Source: Alphaproteobacteria bacterium
GTDB taxonomy: Bacteria > Pseudomonadota > Alphaproteobacteria > Micavibrionales > Micavibrionaceae
Length of the DNA: 40,541 nt
Assembly (NCBI GenBank): GCA_023150415.1
Contig: JAKLKY010000001.1
Span: forward strand, 1-40,541
Direction of reading: 5' to 3'
How positions within the stretch are numbered: the stretch's first letter is position 1; each line of letters opens with the position of its first letter. A model generated the notes under the pieces. It ran no database searches. It was not told the origin of the DNA and saw only the letters and a list, made by a program, of their open reading frames with translations. Positions 17,058 to 25,607 of this stretch are shown here, piece by piece. The translations under genes were made by a program, and so were the position numbers.

Positions 17058-17075
17058 TTGTTATCCAGGTAACAA
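17058..17075. promoter_or_regulatory. palindrome in the divergent mrp/hflK promoter region
   Basis: TTGTTA-TCCAGG-TAACAA: two perfect 6-bp arms with a 6-bp spacer, placed 20 bp from the hflK start and 23 bp from the mrp start. Possibly an operator for both genes; the binding protein is unknown. Confidence 0.4.
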
Positions 17076-17095
17076 ATCAAACAGATTCATCAATC

Positions 17096-18253
17096 ATGTC
17101 TTCGCAAGACGGCGATCGCAATAAGCGCAAAAATCCCTGGGCACGGCCCGGCGATGACAATCGTGGCTCTTCCGGCCCGTCCTGGGGCGGTGGTGGTACG
17201 CCGCCGCCGGATATGGAGGAGTGGATCCGTCGCGCGCAGGATAATTTCCGCAGTGTCATCCCCGGTGGGCCGATGCGCACAGGGCAGCTCGTTTTGATCG
17301 CTGCGGTCACTGTTTTGGCCCTATGGGCCGCCAGCGGTTTTTACACCGTTGAACCGGGTGAAAACGCTGTTGTTCAACGCTTCGGCGCCTGGGCCTATAC
17401 ACGCGATCAGGAGGGTCTGGCCTATCGCTGGCCGTCGCCTATAGAATCCATCACAAAGGTAAAGGTCAACGAAATTCGCAAACTGACGATCGGATTTAAC
17501 CGTGATAGCAGCCGTGATCTTATAGCACGCCAGAATCTGCCGGAGGAGAGTTTGATGCTGACGGCAGATCGCAATATTGTTGATCTGAATTTGACTATCC
17601 AATGGAACATCAAATCCGCTGAAGACTTCCTGTTCAATATCCAGGATCAGGAAAACACAATTAAGAAAGTTGCAGAAAGTGCCATTCGCGAAGTTGTTGG
17701 CCAGACAGAAATGTTTCCTGTTATCACGAACCGTCGCAAGGAAGTGGCTGATCGCACTAAGCAAATCTTGCAAGAGAATCTTGATGAATACCGCTCTGGC
17801 GTGAACATTACCGAAGTGCTGATCGATCGTGCCGAAGTGCATCCTGAGGTGCAAAACGCATTTCAGGACGTGCAGTCGGCCAAGCAGGATGCTGAAAACT
17901 ATCAGAACGAGGCCGGTGCCTATCGTGAGAAAATCATTCCCAACGCGCGCGGACAGGCGATTAAAATTACAGAACAGGCGCAAGCCTATAAGCAAGCGAA
18001 TGTGACGCGCGCGCAAGGCGATGCCCAGCGCTTTACAGCGGTTTACGAGGCATATCAGGGTGGGCAGGATGTAACCCGGGAGCGCCTTTATATCGAAACG
18101 ATGGAAGATATTCTGGGCAACGCGCAGAAAATAATTCTCGACGGTAAAAGCGGATCTGGTGCAGTTCCATATCTACCGCTTGATGGTTTGCGTGCGCGCG
18201 GAAAACCACAAGCGCCGGAGTCTGGTAATTCTTTAACGGGGGGACAGCCATGA
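17096..18253 (+). CDS. hflK: HflK, FtsH-associated membrane protein
   Basis: 385 residues. A Gly/Pro/Asp-rich cytoplasmic N-terminus (NKRKNPWARPGDDNRG, SWGGGGTPPP) leads to one membrane span at about 63-81, then an SPFH/band 7 domain starting GFYTVEPGENAVVQRFG, with TADRNIVDLNLTIQW and NAFQDVQSAKQDAENYQNEA helices. HflK and HflC form the periplasmic cage that modulates the FtsH protease. The stop overlaps hflC in ATGA. Start chosen as the ATG giving the standard MSSQDGDRNKR N-terminus. Confidence 0.95.
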   Translation: MSSQDGDRNKRKNPWARPGDDNRGSSGPSWGGGGTPPPDMEEWIRRAQDNFRSVIPGGPMRTGQLVLIAAVTVLALWAASGFYTVEPGENAVVQRFGAWAYTRDQEGLAYRWPSPIESITKVKVNEIRKLTIGFNRDSSRDLIARQNLPEESLMLTADRNIVDLNLTIQWNIKSAEDFLFNIQDQENTIKKVAESAIREVVGQTEMFPVITNRRKEVADRTKQILQENLDEYRSGVNITEVLIDRAEVHPEVQNAFQDVQSAKQDAENYQNEAGAYREKIIPNARGQAIKITEQAQAYKQANVTRAQGDAQRFTAVYEAYQGGQDVTRERLYIETMEDILGNAQKIILDGKSGSGAVPYLPLDGLRARGKPQAPESGNSLTGGQP

Positions 18254-19218
18254 ATCCGCGTTTAGCGCCCGTGATCATCGCCTTTTTAGTTGTCGTGATT
18301 TTGCTCATGCAGGCGGTCTTTGTCGTCGATCAGCGCAGCCAGGCAATCGTCTTGCAGTTGGGTGAGCCTGTTGGGAATCTCTCACAAAAGGATAGTTTTA
18401 TCAAAGAACCTGGCCTGCATTTCAAACTGCCTTTTATTCAATCCGTGCGCTATTTTGATCGCCGGGTTCTGCCCGTTGATCCGCCCCCTGAACAAGTTGT
18501 TATTTCTGGAATGGCACGAAGCGCCAGCCCCAAGGCTTTGTCGGTTCCAGCGCCTGTCGCCCCGGTTGATATTGTTTCTGAGAATGTAGGCGGCGAGCCT
18601 ATAATCGTTGATACTTTCGCGCGCTATAAAATCACTGATCCGCTGCAATTCATGAAAACGCTGCGTACGATTACCAATGCCGATGACAGGCTGGAATCCA
18701 TTCTAAACAACGCTACGCGCAGTGTTTTGGGTCAGACGACTTTGAAAACGCTGCTCTCACCGGAACGTGGGCGCGTGATGAATGAGATTAAGACGCGCGT
18801 CAACGATACGATTGAACAAGCGCGGCTAGGCATTGAGATTGTTGATGTGCGGATTGTGCGCGCGGATTTGACGGCTGATCTGCGTACATCTACCGTGCGT
18901 CGAATGATCTCGGAATTGCAGGAGCGTGCCACGCAAACTCGGGCCATGGGTGAGGAACGTGCTTTGCAAATCCGCGCAGAGGCTGAGCGTGAGCGCGATG
19001 TTATTCTGGCCGAAGCGCGGAGCAAGGCTGAGATTTTGAAGGGTGAGGGCGACCAGGAAGCAATTACGATTTATACCAAAGCGTTCAATCGCGATCCCTC
19101 TTTTTATGCTTTCTGGCGAACAATGGAAGCCTATCGAAATACGCTGAGTGATCCGGACACACAGCTTATTCTTTCACCCGATAGTGGATTTTTGCGTTAT
19201 CTCAACCAGCAGCCGTAG
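18250..19218 (+). CDS. hflC: HflC, FtsH-associated membrane protein
   Basis: 322 residues. One N-terminal membrane span (9-28), then the SPFH domain (VDQRSQAIVLQLGEP, GLHFKLPFIQSVRYFDRR) and a long C-terminal helix (ERATQTRAMGEERALQIRAEAERERD). Between the first strands and the conserved VDTFARYKITDP there is an extra Ala/Pro/Val-rich stretch of about 30 residues (from GMARSASPK) that I do not recall in relatives. It is translationally coupled to hflK by a 4-nt overlap and followed by degP 17 nt later. Confidence 0.93.
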   Translation: MNPRLAPVIIAFLVVVILLMQAVFVVDQRSQAIVLQLGEPVGNLSQKDSFIKEPGLHFKLPFIQSVRYFDRRVLPVDPPPEQVVISGMARSASPKALSVPAPVAPVDIVSENVGGEPIIVDTFARYKITDPLQFMKTLRTITNADDRLESILNNATRSVLGQTTLKTLLSPERGRVMNEIKTRVNDTIEQARLGIEIVDVRIVRADLTADLRTSTVRRMISELQERATQTRAMGEERALQIRAEAERERDVILAEARSKAEILKGEGDQEAITIYTKAFNRDPSFYAFWRTMEAYRNTLSDPDTQLILSPDSGFLRYLNQQP

Positions 19219-19235
19219 TTTCATAAGGAACATCC

Positions 19236-20756
19236 ATGTCACAGCATGAACAAACAAATTCCAGAACTCTGCGTGTCTTCTTATATGCGATGACGCTCAG
19301 CCTGGGCGCGGCTTTTACATTCTCTGCACTCATTACGCCGCACCATGCACAGGCTGAGCCGCCGGTGGTGCAAAAGCCGCAGATCGCAGAAACAGGCTTT
19401 GCTGACATGGTTCAAAATCTGCTGCCTGCGGTGGTGAATATTTCCTCGACACAGAAAGTCCAGGAATCGGACATGCAGTTGCCGGAGATGCCTCAATTTC
19501 CGCCCGGATCTCCTTTTGAGGATTTCTTTGAAGAATTTATGGGCCGTCGCCGCGATGGCGGGCCGATGCCACCGCAAACTTCGCTGGGATCAGGTTTTGT
19601 CGTTGATGCAGCAAACGGCTATATCATCACGAATAATCATGTTGTGCAGGATGCTGAAAGTGTGCGCGTCACGTTCCATGATGATGAGACTGTCAATGCC
19701 GAAGTGATTGGCATTGATGAAAAAACAGACATTGCTGTTTTAAAGGTCAAAACAGAGAAGAAACTCACCGAAGTTCATTTCGGCGACAGCGATATTTTGC
19801 GTGTGGGCGATTGGGTCGTAGCGATCGGCAATCCGTTTGGGCTGGGCGGTACGGTGACGGCGGGGATTGTTTCTGCGCGCCAGCGCGATATTCAATCTGG
19901 GCCCTATGATGATTTCATTCAAACCGATGCCTCGATTAACCGCGGCAATTCGGGCGGGCCGATGTTTAACCTGAAGGGCGAGGTCATCGGGATTAACACG
20001 GCGATTTTTTCACCTTCTGGCGGCTCGGTGGGGATTGGCTTTGCCATTCCCTCTGCCCTTGCGAAGCCAGTTGTCGAGCAAATCATCAAGTTCGGCCGCA
20101 CGCGCCGTGGGTGGCTTGGTGTGCGTATTCAAAGCGTAACACCTGACATTGCCGAAAGTCTTAAGCTCAAGCAAGCGCAAGGGGCGATGGTCGCGGAAGT
20201 GACCAAGGGTGGCCCGGCGGAAGCGGCCGGATTGCGCGTTGGTGATATTATTCTCTCCTTTAATGGCCATCCGATTCATCAGATGCGCGAATTACCACGC
20301 CTTGTGGCGGAGACGCCTATTGGCTCTAAGGGCAAGCTTAAATACTGGCGCGAGGGCAAGGAGATGGAAACAACCCTGACCGTTGGCGAGTTGGAAAAAG
20401 CCGAAGGCGATGGGCTGATCGCGCAAAAGGATCCGAGCGGAAGCAAGGATCAGGGAACAGTTTTAGAAGGCTTTGGCATGACGGTTTCCAGCATCAATGG
20501 CGCTTTGCGTGAGGCCTTTAATATTGCTCCCAATATAAACGGCATCGTTGTCACCGCTGTTGAACCCGGCAAGGAAGCTGAGCTTAAGGGCTTGATCGAA
20601 GGCGATGTAATTGTTGAAGTCAATCAACAGCCCGTTGCCAGCGCTGCACAGTTTAAACAAATTGTGGTCGAAGCGAAGAAGGCCAATCGTGGTTCCGTGT
20701 TGTTGTTGCTCAACCATGAGGGCGAAGTTCGCTTTGTGGCGTTGAAGATTCAGTGA
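19236..20756 (+). CDS. degP: periplasmic serine protease DegP/HtrA
   Basis: 506 residues: a signal peptide ending in AQA near residue 40, a trypsin-like domain with the catalytic triad His135 (NNHVV), Asp165 (KTDIAVL) and Ser239 (GNSGGP), and two PDZ domains (about 290-380 and 415-505), the DegP/DegQ layout. It degrades or refolds damaged envelope proteins. The loop before the protease core (PEMPQFPPGSPFEDFFEEF) is the usual LA-type region. Fourth-gene position after hflKC fits a membrane quality-control operon. Confidence 0.96.
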   Translation: MSQHEQTNSRTLRVFLYAMTLSLGAAFTFSALITPHHAQAEPPVVQKPQIAETGFADMVQNLLPAVVNISSTQKVQESDMQLPEMPQFPPGSPFEDFFEEFMGRRRDGGPMPPQTSLGSGFVVDAANGYIITNNHVVQDAESVRVTFHDDETVNAEVIGIDEKTDIAVLKVKTEKKLTEVHFGDSDILRVGDWVVAIGNPFGLGGTVTAGIVSARQRDIQSGPYDDFIQTDASINRGNSGGPMFNLKGEVIGINTAIFSPSGGSVGIGFAIPSALAKPVVEQIIKFGRTRRGWLGVRIQSVTPDIAESLKLKQAQGAMVAEVTKGGPAEAAGLRVGDIILSFNGHPIHQMRELPRLVAETPIGSKGKLKYWREGKEMETTLTVGELEKAEGDGLIAQKDPSGSKDQGTVLEGFGMTVSSINGALREAFNIAPNINGIVVTAVEPGKEAELKGLIEGDVIVEVNQQPVASAAQFKQIVVEAKKANRGSVLLLLNHEGEVRFVALKIQ

Positions 20757-20789
20757 TTGGTGAATGGGTGACAGGTGGCGACTTTTAAT

Positions 20790-21662
20790 ATGGGGGAAGT
20801 TGTCACCGTCACCCTTCTTCTCGGTCCCACAGCCAGCGGAAAATCAGCGCGCGCGCTGGAACTGGCCGCGCAAAGAAACGGCGTGATTATCAATGCGGAT
20901 GCGCTGCAGCTTTATCAAGATCTTCCCATTTTAACGGCACGGCCTGCGGCTTCCGAACAGGCGCTAGCACCCCACAAACTCTATGGTTTTCTCAAAGCGC
21001 ATGAAACAAGCTCTGCTGCATTATGGCGTAGCTGGGCGATGGCGGAGATTGAGCGCGCACATGCGGCGGGCCAGCATCCGATTGTTGTCGGCGGCACGGG
21101 GTTTTATTTCAAAGCGCTGACCGAAGGTTTGTCGCCGATGCCGGATGTGCCTGATGCGATCCGCAGTGAAACCATCACTTTGCAGTCAGCACTTGGCAAT
21201 CCCGCGTTTCATAAGGCGTTGGCGCAGCGCGATGCTGTAATAGCGGCGCGGCTGGATCCGAACGACACACAGCGCCTGGTGCGCGCGTGGGAGGTTCTGG
21301 CAGCCACAGGGCAGAGCCTAGCGTATTGGCAATCCCTGCCCAAGGATGGACCACCGCCGCACTGGGAATTCAAAACCGAGATTATCATGCCGCCGCGCGA
21401 GGAACTTTATCAGCGCTGTGATGCGCGTTTTTTGCACATGCTGGAGATGGGCGCGTTAGACGAGGTAGCGCAGTTCAAGGCGCGGATTGATGCGGGGGGT
21501 GTCGCGCCAGACGCACCGCCGACGCGGGCGTTGGGTTATCACACGTTGGCCGCATATCTGGCCGGGGCGCTGTCTTTAGAGGACGCGGTCATCCAGGCAC
21601 AAACCCAGACCCGCCAATATGCCAAACGGCAAATGACGTGGATCCGGACGCAAGTCCGATAG
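20790..21662 (+). CDS. miaA: tRNA dimethylallyltransferase
   Basis: 290 residues from ATG 20790, with AGGTGG about 11 nt upstream; a GTG at 20775 would add five residues and cannot be excluded. MiaA motifs: P-loop GPTASGKS (12-19), NADALQLYQDLPILTARP and VVGGTGFYFKALTEGL, then the conserved RALGYHTLAAYL and RQYAKRQMTWIR near the end. It transfers a dimethylallyl group to A37 of tRNAs reading UNN codons. It follows degP after a short gap and is likely in the same transcript. In many alphaproteobacteria miaA is followed by ilvB; here it is not. Confidence 0.95.
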   Translation: MGEVVTVTLLLGPTASGKSARALELAAQRNGVIINADALQLYQDLPILTARPAASEQALAPHKLYGFLKAHETSSAALWRSWAMAEIERAHAAGQHPIVVGGTGFYFKALTEGLSPMPDVPDAIRSETITLQSALGNPAFHKALAQRDAVIAARLDPNDTQRLVRAWEVLAATGQSLAYWQSLPKDGPPPHWEFKTEIIMPPREELYQRCDARFLHMLEMGALDEVAQFKARIDAGGVAPDAPPTRALGYHTLAAYLAGALSLEDAVIQAQTQTRQYAKRQMTWIRTQVR

Positions 21663-21699
21663 AGATGACAACACTATTCCTGTGTGTGTAGTATGACGC

Positions 21700-22461
21700 A
21701 TGGACCCCATCTATTTTCCCGGCTCGCTTGGGCATAAGCTGGCGGCGCGGCTGGATGCGCCGCAAGGCGATGTGAAGGCCTATGCCCTGTTTGCCCATTG
21801 CTTCAGCGCCAGCAAGGATATGTTAGCGGCATCGCGCATCGCCCGCGCGTTGACCGAACGTGGCATTGCCGTACTGCGTTTTGATTTCACCGGGCTGGGC
21901 GCCAGCGAGGGGGATTTCTCCAACACCAACTTCACGACGAATGTGCAAGATCTTGTCCGCGCGGCGGATTATCTGCGCGCGCATTGGCAGGCGCCGAAAA
22001 TCCTGATTGGTCATTCCCTGGGCGGGATTGCCGTGCTGGCGGCGGCTCATGAAATTCCTGAATCGCGCGCAGTGGCCACGATCGGTGCGCCGGCGGATGC
22101 GGCCCATGTCACGCATCATTTCGCGGGCAAGGAAGATGAAATCCGCGAGAAGGGCGAGGCCGAAGTTTCGCTGGGCGGGCGGCCCTTTAAAATACGGCGT
22201 CAATTTCTGGATGATGTTACTACGCAGAATATGGAGGACCATATCCGCAATCTGAAACGTGCCTTGCTTATTCTCCACGGACCACGGGATCAAACCGTTG
22301 GAATTGAAAACGCTGAGATTATCTTTCGCCTTGCAAAGCACCCGCGCAGTTTTATCTCGCTGGATGATGCGGATCATCTGCTGACCCGCAAGGACGACGC
22401 GCAATATGTGGCGGAAGTCATCGCCGCCTGGGCCAGTCGCTATGTGGAGGATGCATTATGA
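21700..22461 (+). CDS. alpha/beta hydrolase of the type often fused to OsmC
   Basis: 253 residues. The nucleophile motif GHSLGG has Ser106, and DDADHLLT near the end supplies the His of the triad. The sequence pattern ([50 protein letters not shown]) is that of the N-terminal half of bifunctional alpha/beta hydrolase-OsmC proteins, but here the protein ends after ASRYVEDAL and no OsmC domain follows. Substrate unknown. It overlaps ilvC by 4 nt (ATGA), so the two are co-translated. Confidence 0.85.
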   Translation: MDPIYFPGSLGHKLAARLDAPQGDVKAYALFAHCFSASKDMLAASRIARALTERGIAVLRFDFTGLGASEGDFSNTNFTTNVQDLVRAADYLRAHWQAPKILIGHSLGGIAVLAAAHEIPESRAVATIGAPADAAHVTHHFAGKEDEIREKGEAEVSLGGRPFKIRRQFLDDVTTQNMEDHIRNLKRALLILHGPRDQTVGIENAEIIFRLAKHPRSFISLDDADHLLTRKDDAQYVAEVIAAWASRYVEDAL

Positions 22462-23462
22462 GCCCATTTTCAATGCCGCTTTACACCGACAAGGATTGCG
22501 ATCTGTCTTTGATTCAAAACGGTGTCGTAGCGTTGATCGGCTATGGGTCGCAGGGGCGTTCGCACGCGTTGAACTTGAAAGACAGCGGCGTGAATGTGGT
22601 GGTCGGCCTGCGCGCGGATTCATCGACGCGCGCGCAGGCGCAAAGCGACGGATTTAAAGTAATGGAACCCGCTATAGCGGCGGCACAGGCGGATGTGGTG
22701 ATGATGCTGACGCCCGATGAAAACCAGCCCGAAATTTACCGCGATCATTTGGCCGCGAACATAAAGCAAGGTGCGGTGCTGGGCTTCGCGCACGGGCTTG
22801 CGATCCATTATGGCTTGCTAAAGCCGCGTGCGGATCTGGATGTATTCATGGTCGCGCCGAAGGCAATCGGTCCTGCGGTGCGCGCCGAATATGTGGCCGG
22901 GCGCGGGCCGGCGGGGTTGATTGCCATCCATCAAAATGCCTCGGGGCGGGCGCGGGATCTGGCGCTGTCCTACGCGGCGGCACTTGGGTGCGGGCGCACG
23001 GGGATTTTTGAAACGAGTTTCAAGATCGAGTGTGAGGGCGATTTGTTCGGCGAGCAGGCCGTTCTGTGCGGCCCCTTGCCGCGCTTGATCACAGCGGCTT
23101 ATGAAACGCTGGTCGAGGCCGGATACCCGCCCGAGATTGCCTATTTCGAATGCGTGCATGAGGTGAAGCTGGTGGTGGATCTGATTTATGCGCGCGGGAT
23201 TGCCGGGATGCGTGACATGATTTCTAACACGGCGGAATTCGGCGCCTATCGCGCGGAGGAGCGGATCATCCCGCCTTCCGTGAAAGCTGCGATGAAAACC
23301 ATTCTGGATGAAATACAAAGCGGCGCGTTTGTGAAGGATTTTCTGGGTGGCAATAAAGAAGGGCTGGCACGTTTGCCTGATTTGCGCGTCCGCGCCGCGG
23401 CGCATCCGATGGAGGATGTGGGTGCAGCGATTAGAAAATTGGTTCTGAAAAGTGCTTCATAG
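22458..23462 (+). CDS. ilvC: ketol-acid reductoisomerase
   Basis: 334 residues, class I length. The N-terminal NADPH-binding motif GYGSQG is at 28-33. The knotted catalytic domain has [12 protein letters not shown] with the metal-binding Asp and Glu, [16 protein letters not shown] with two catalytic Glu, and SNTAEFG with the substrate-binding Ser. It makes the dihydroxy acid in valine, leucine and isoleucine synthesis. The sequence departs from the common consensus in several places (for example KIECEGD instead of [14 protein letters not shown] instead of HGFNIHFG), but all the key residues remain. ilvB and ilvN are not adjacent. Confidence 0.95.
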   Translation: MSPFSMPLYTDKDCDLSLIQNGVVALIGYGSQGRSHALNLKDSGVNVVVGLRADSSTRAQAQSDGFKVMEPAIAAAQADVVMMLTPDENQPEIYRDHLAANIKQGAVLGFAHGLAIHYGLLKPRADLDVFMVAPKAIGPAVRAEYVAGRGPAGLIAIHQNASGRARDLALSYAAALGCGRTGIFETSFKIECEGDLFGEQAVLCGPLPRLITAAYETLVEAGYPPEIAYFECVHEVKLVVDLIYARGIAGMRDMISNTAEFGAYRAEERIIPPSVKAAMKTILDEIQSGAFVKDFLGGNKEGLARLPDLRVRAAAHPMEDVGAAIRKLVLKSAS

Positions 23463-24363
23463 CTCTGAAAATACGCGCAAGGACAACATCCTCAAGGGCG
23501 TGGTGCATATGTGTACGGCATGTTTTTTGTTCACGTTCATGTATGGGCTGAACAAGATGCTGGCGGGGCAGCATCACGTAGTGGAGATTGCGTTTTACCG
23601 GAACATGCTGTCGATGGTATTTTTTTTGTCCTATGTTGTGTTTCGAGGCCGGTATGAATTGCTGAAGACTCAGATGCCGGGACCGATGGCGCTGCGCGTG
23701 ATCATCGGCACGACCGGCCTCTTCCTCACATTCTGGGCGACGCAGCTGCTGCCGCTCAGCAATGCGACAGTTTTGTTTTTCGCATCTACCTTGATGATTC
23801 CCCTTCTTGCGATTGTGTTTCTGAAGGAGAAGATCGGCTGGAATCGTTGGGCTGCCATTATCGTCGGCTTGGCCGGTGTGATTGTCGCGGCACAGCCCAG
23901 CGCGGAAGTCACAATACTTGGCATTCTGGTGGCTCTGGGCGCGGCCTGCGCGCATGCGGGGATTCAAATTCTATTACGCCTGATGCGCAGTGAAAATCCG
24001 CTAACCATTACCTTTTATTTCTTTCTGGGCGGGGCGGTGGTGTCCGGACTGCTGTTGCCGTGGTTCGCGCATTGGCCAACGCGAGAGAGTTTCTTGATTT
24101 TGATGGCGATCGGGCTGGTCGGTGGTGCGGGGCAATATTTCCTAACCTCTGCATTCCAGTTGGCACCAGCGTCCTTATTGGCGCCGTTCAATTATACGGG
24201 GCTTATCTGGGCGACGCTGCTGGATATCATGATGTGGGGCATTCTGCCCGGCTGGCCGGTTTATGCGGGCGCGGCCCTGATTATCAGCGCACAGCTTTAT
24301 ATCCTGCATCGTGAACGTGTGCACGGCAAGCGCACGACGCCAGATGAATTACTGGAGCTGTAA
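23452..24363 (+). CDS. DMT-superfamily (EamA) permease
   Basis: 303 residues from GTG 23452, overlapping the end of ilvC by 11 nt; ATG 23509 is an alternative but would begin inside the first span. Ten hydrophobic spans form two EamA repeats, the first containing VEIAFYRNM and the second LAPASLLAPFNYTGLIWA, typical of the RhaT/YdcZ-like drug and metabolite exporters and the S-adenosylmethionine uptake group. Substrate not readable. The last 15 nt overlap the converging gene at 24349. Confidence 0.82.
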   Translation: MLHSSENTRKDNILKGVVHMCTACFLFTFMYGLNKMLAGQHHVVEIAFYRNMLSMVFFLSYVVFRGRYELLKTQMPGPMALRVIIGTTGLFLTFWATQLLPLSNATVLFFASTLMIPLLAIVFLKEKIGWNRWAAIIVGLAGVIVAAQPSAEVTILGILVALGAACAHAGIQILLRLMRSENPLTITFYFFLGGAVVSGLLLPWFAHWPTRESFLILMAIGLVGGAGQYFLTSAFQLAPASLLAPFNYTGLIWATLLDIMMWGILPGWPVYAGAALIISAQLYILHRERVHGKRTTPDELLEL

Positions 24364-24822
24364 TCCTGTTGTGGCGGTGTAGAGGCCAATCGGCTCGTCC
24401 GTGCAATCGTCGATTACATGGAATAGACCGTCCTTGCCACTTTTTTTCGTGATGCCATAGGCGTAATCGACGAAGGCGGCGACATGGCGTTTTTCACGGC
24501 CCGAGAGGCGGCGAAAACCGGGGCCGACCTCGAGGACGGGAACACCGTCCTCGACATCCTGATCGGTAATAATTTTGGCATCGTACATCGCGTCGAGTAC
24601 CGCTTTGGCGCTGCCGCGCGCGGCGATCCAATCCTGTGGCTGCCATTTGTCCTTTTCCCATTGTTGATTATTGGGGTAAGTGGGGTGGTCGAGCAGGCGG
24701 CGCTCGAAATCCAGCTCCTCAAAATGCCACGGCCACCAGCCCAGCGGCCAGGGCTTGGGCGAGGCTTGGGCTGAAAAAGGGATAAAAGTGAACAAAAACA
24801 AGATTATAAATATGTTACGCAT
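24349..24822 (-). CDS. hypothetical exported protein
   Basis: 157 residues with a clear signal peptide (MRNIFIILFLFTFIPFSAQA). The mature part is rich in Trp and charged residues near its start (PWPLGWWPWHFEELDFERR) and has a single cysteine (DDCTDEP). It probably acts in the periplasm. The family is not recognised. It converges on and overlaps the EamA permease by 15 nt. Confidence 0.65.
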   Translation of the reverse strand: MRNIFIILFLFTFIPFSAQASPKPWPLGWWPWHFEELDFERRLLDHPTYPNNQQWEKDKWQPQDWIAARGSAKAVLDAMYDAKIITDQDVEDGVPVLEVGPGFRRLSGREKRHVAAFVDYAYGITKKSGKDGLFHVIDDCTDEPIGLYTATTGLQLQ

Positions 24823-24869
24823 CGATGGTTCCTGACTGTATTCTAAGATGATCTTAACTGTTTTTGCTG

Positions 24870-24875
24870 TATAAT
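24870..24875 (+). promoter_or_regulatory. TATAAT box just before ATG 24882 (possible leaderless start)
   Basis: A perfect TATAAT, six bases before the ATG. If it is the -10 element, transcription starts at or next to the ATG, giving a leaderless mRNA. No good -35 is seen at the right spacing, so this is tentative. Confidence 0.3.
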
Positions 24876-24881
24876 GGAATC

Positions 24882-25124
24882 ATGATTAGCGCTATGAATA
24901 CCGCTTTATCCGGCCTGTATGCCGCCACCCAGAAGGTTAATCAGGCGGCAAACCGCATTGTCCAGGTGGGAACGGATATTCCCGGCGCTGATGAAATCGA
25001 CCTGACGGCAGAGGCCGTCAACCTGAAAATCGGCGAATTGAGCTATAAGGCCAATGTCGCGACCCTACGCACCGCAGAAGAAATGAGCGACGAGCTGCTG
25101 CGGATTTTTGATAAGCGGGTTTAG
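24882..25124 (+). CDS. minimal flagellar rod/hook-like protein
   Basis: 80 residues from ATG 24882. The N-terminus (MISAMNTALSGLYAATQKVNQAANRI) resembles the N-terminal helix of rod and hook proteins with the ANNIAN-like motif, and the C-terminus (EAVNLKIGELSYKANVATLRTAEEMSDELLRI) resembles their C-terminal helix. The two are joined by a 20-residue linker, so all middle domains are missing. In FlgB/C/G/E these two helices pair in the axial structure. The gene stands alone; no flagellar genes flank it. It could be a true minimal rod component or a degenerate paralogue. It overlaps the converging gene by 4 nt. Confidence 0.65.
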   Translation: MISAMNTALSGLYAATQKVNQAANRIVQVGTDIPGADEIDLTAEAVNLKIGELSYKANVATLRTAEEMSDELLRIFDKRV

Positions 25125-25531
25125 TAGGGGACTGGCGCAGGAATATTCTGCGGTATACTCTTATTAATTTGACACATTTTTTCAATAAAGCGCCTCAAAG
25201 TTTCTTCCCGTGCGATTTTTATTTTATCGCTGATGTCGCTAATGAAGGATGTCACTATGCCAAAGTGGGGGTCGTCGGTTGCTAATATAGACCCTCCTTC
25301 ATTTTCCAGAGGATGAGAAAGAGCAATGGATCTAAATATAATTCCATCAAAACCCTCATATTGATCGCAGCGTATGATGAATATTGCATTATCCAATTCA
25401 CGGACTTCTATCCGGGCTTCCACGGCATACGGATCTTCTTCCTTGCTTGGGATATAGTCGGTCGAGAGGAGGCGTCCCCTCGTATATATAAATTGTGCAA
25501 GCTCATTAAATAATGCAGATGTGATTTCCAT
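25121..25531 (-). CDS. hypothetical protein
   Basis: 136 residues; not recognised. Soluble and acidic, with an alpha/beta pattern (EARIEVRELDNAIFIIRCDQYEGFDGIIFRSIAL) and a helical C-terminal part. AT-rich compared with its neighbours, like the gene at 15438. No signal peptide. The stop overlaps the end of the rod-like gene by 4 nt. A 76-bp AT-rich gap separates it from the formyltransferase-like gene upstream. Confidence 0.55.
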   Translation of the reverse strand: MEITSALFNELAQFIYTRGRLLSTDYIPSKEEDPYAVEARIEVRELDNAIFIIRCDQYEGFDGIIFRSIALSHPLENEGGSILATDDPHFGIVTSFISDISDKIKIAREETLRRFIEKMCQINKSIPQNIPAPVPY

Positions 25532-25607
25532 GTCCCTGTTCTTTCAATTTTATGAAGGTCTTTATACAGGACTATTATTCATTGTCAATAATTATAAAAG
25601 ATAATGC

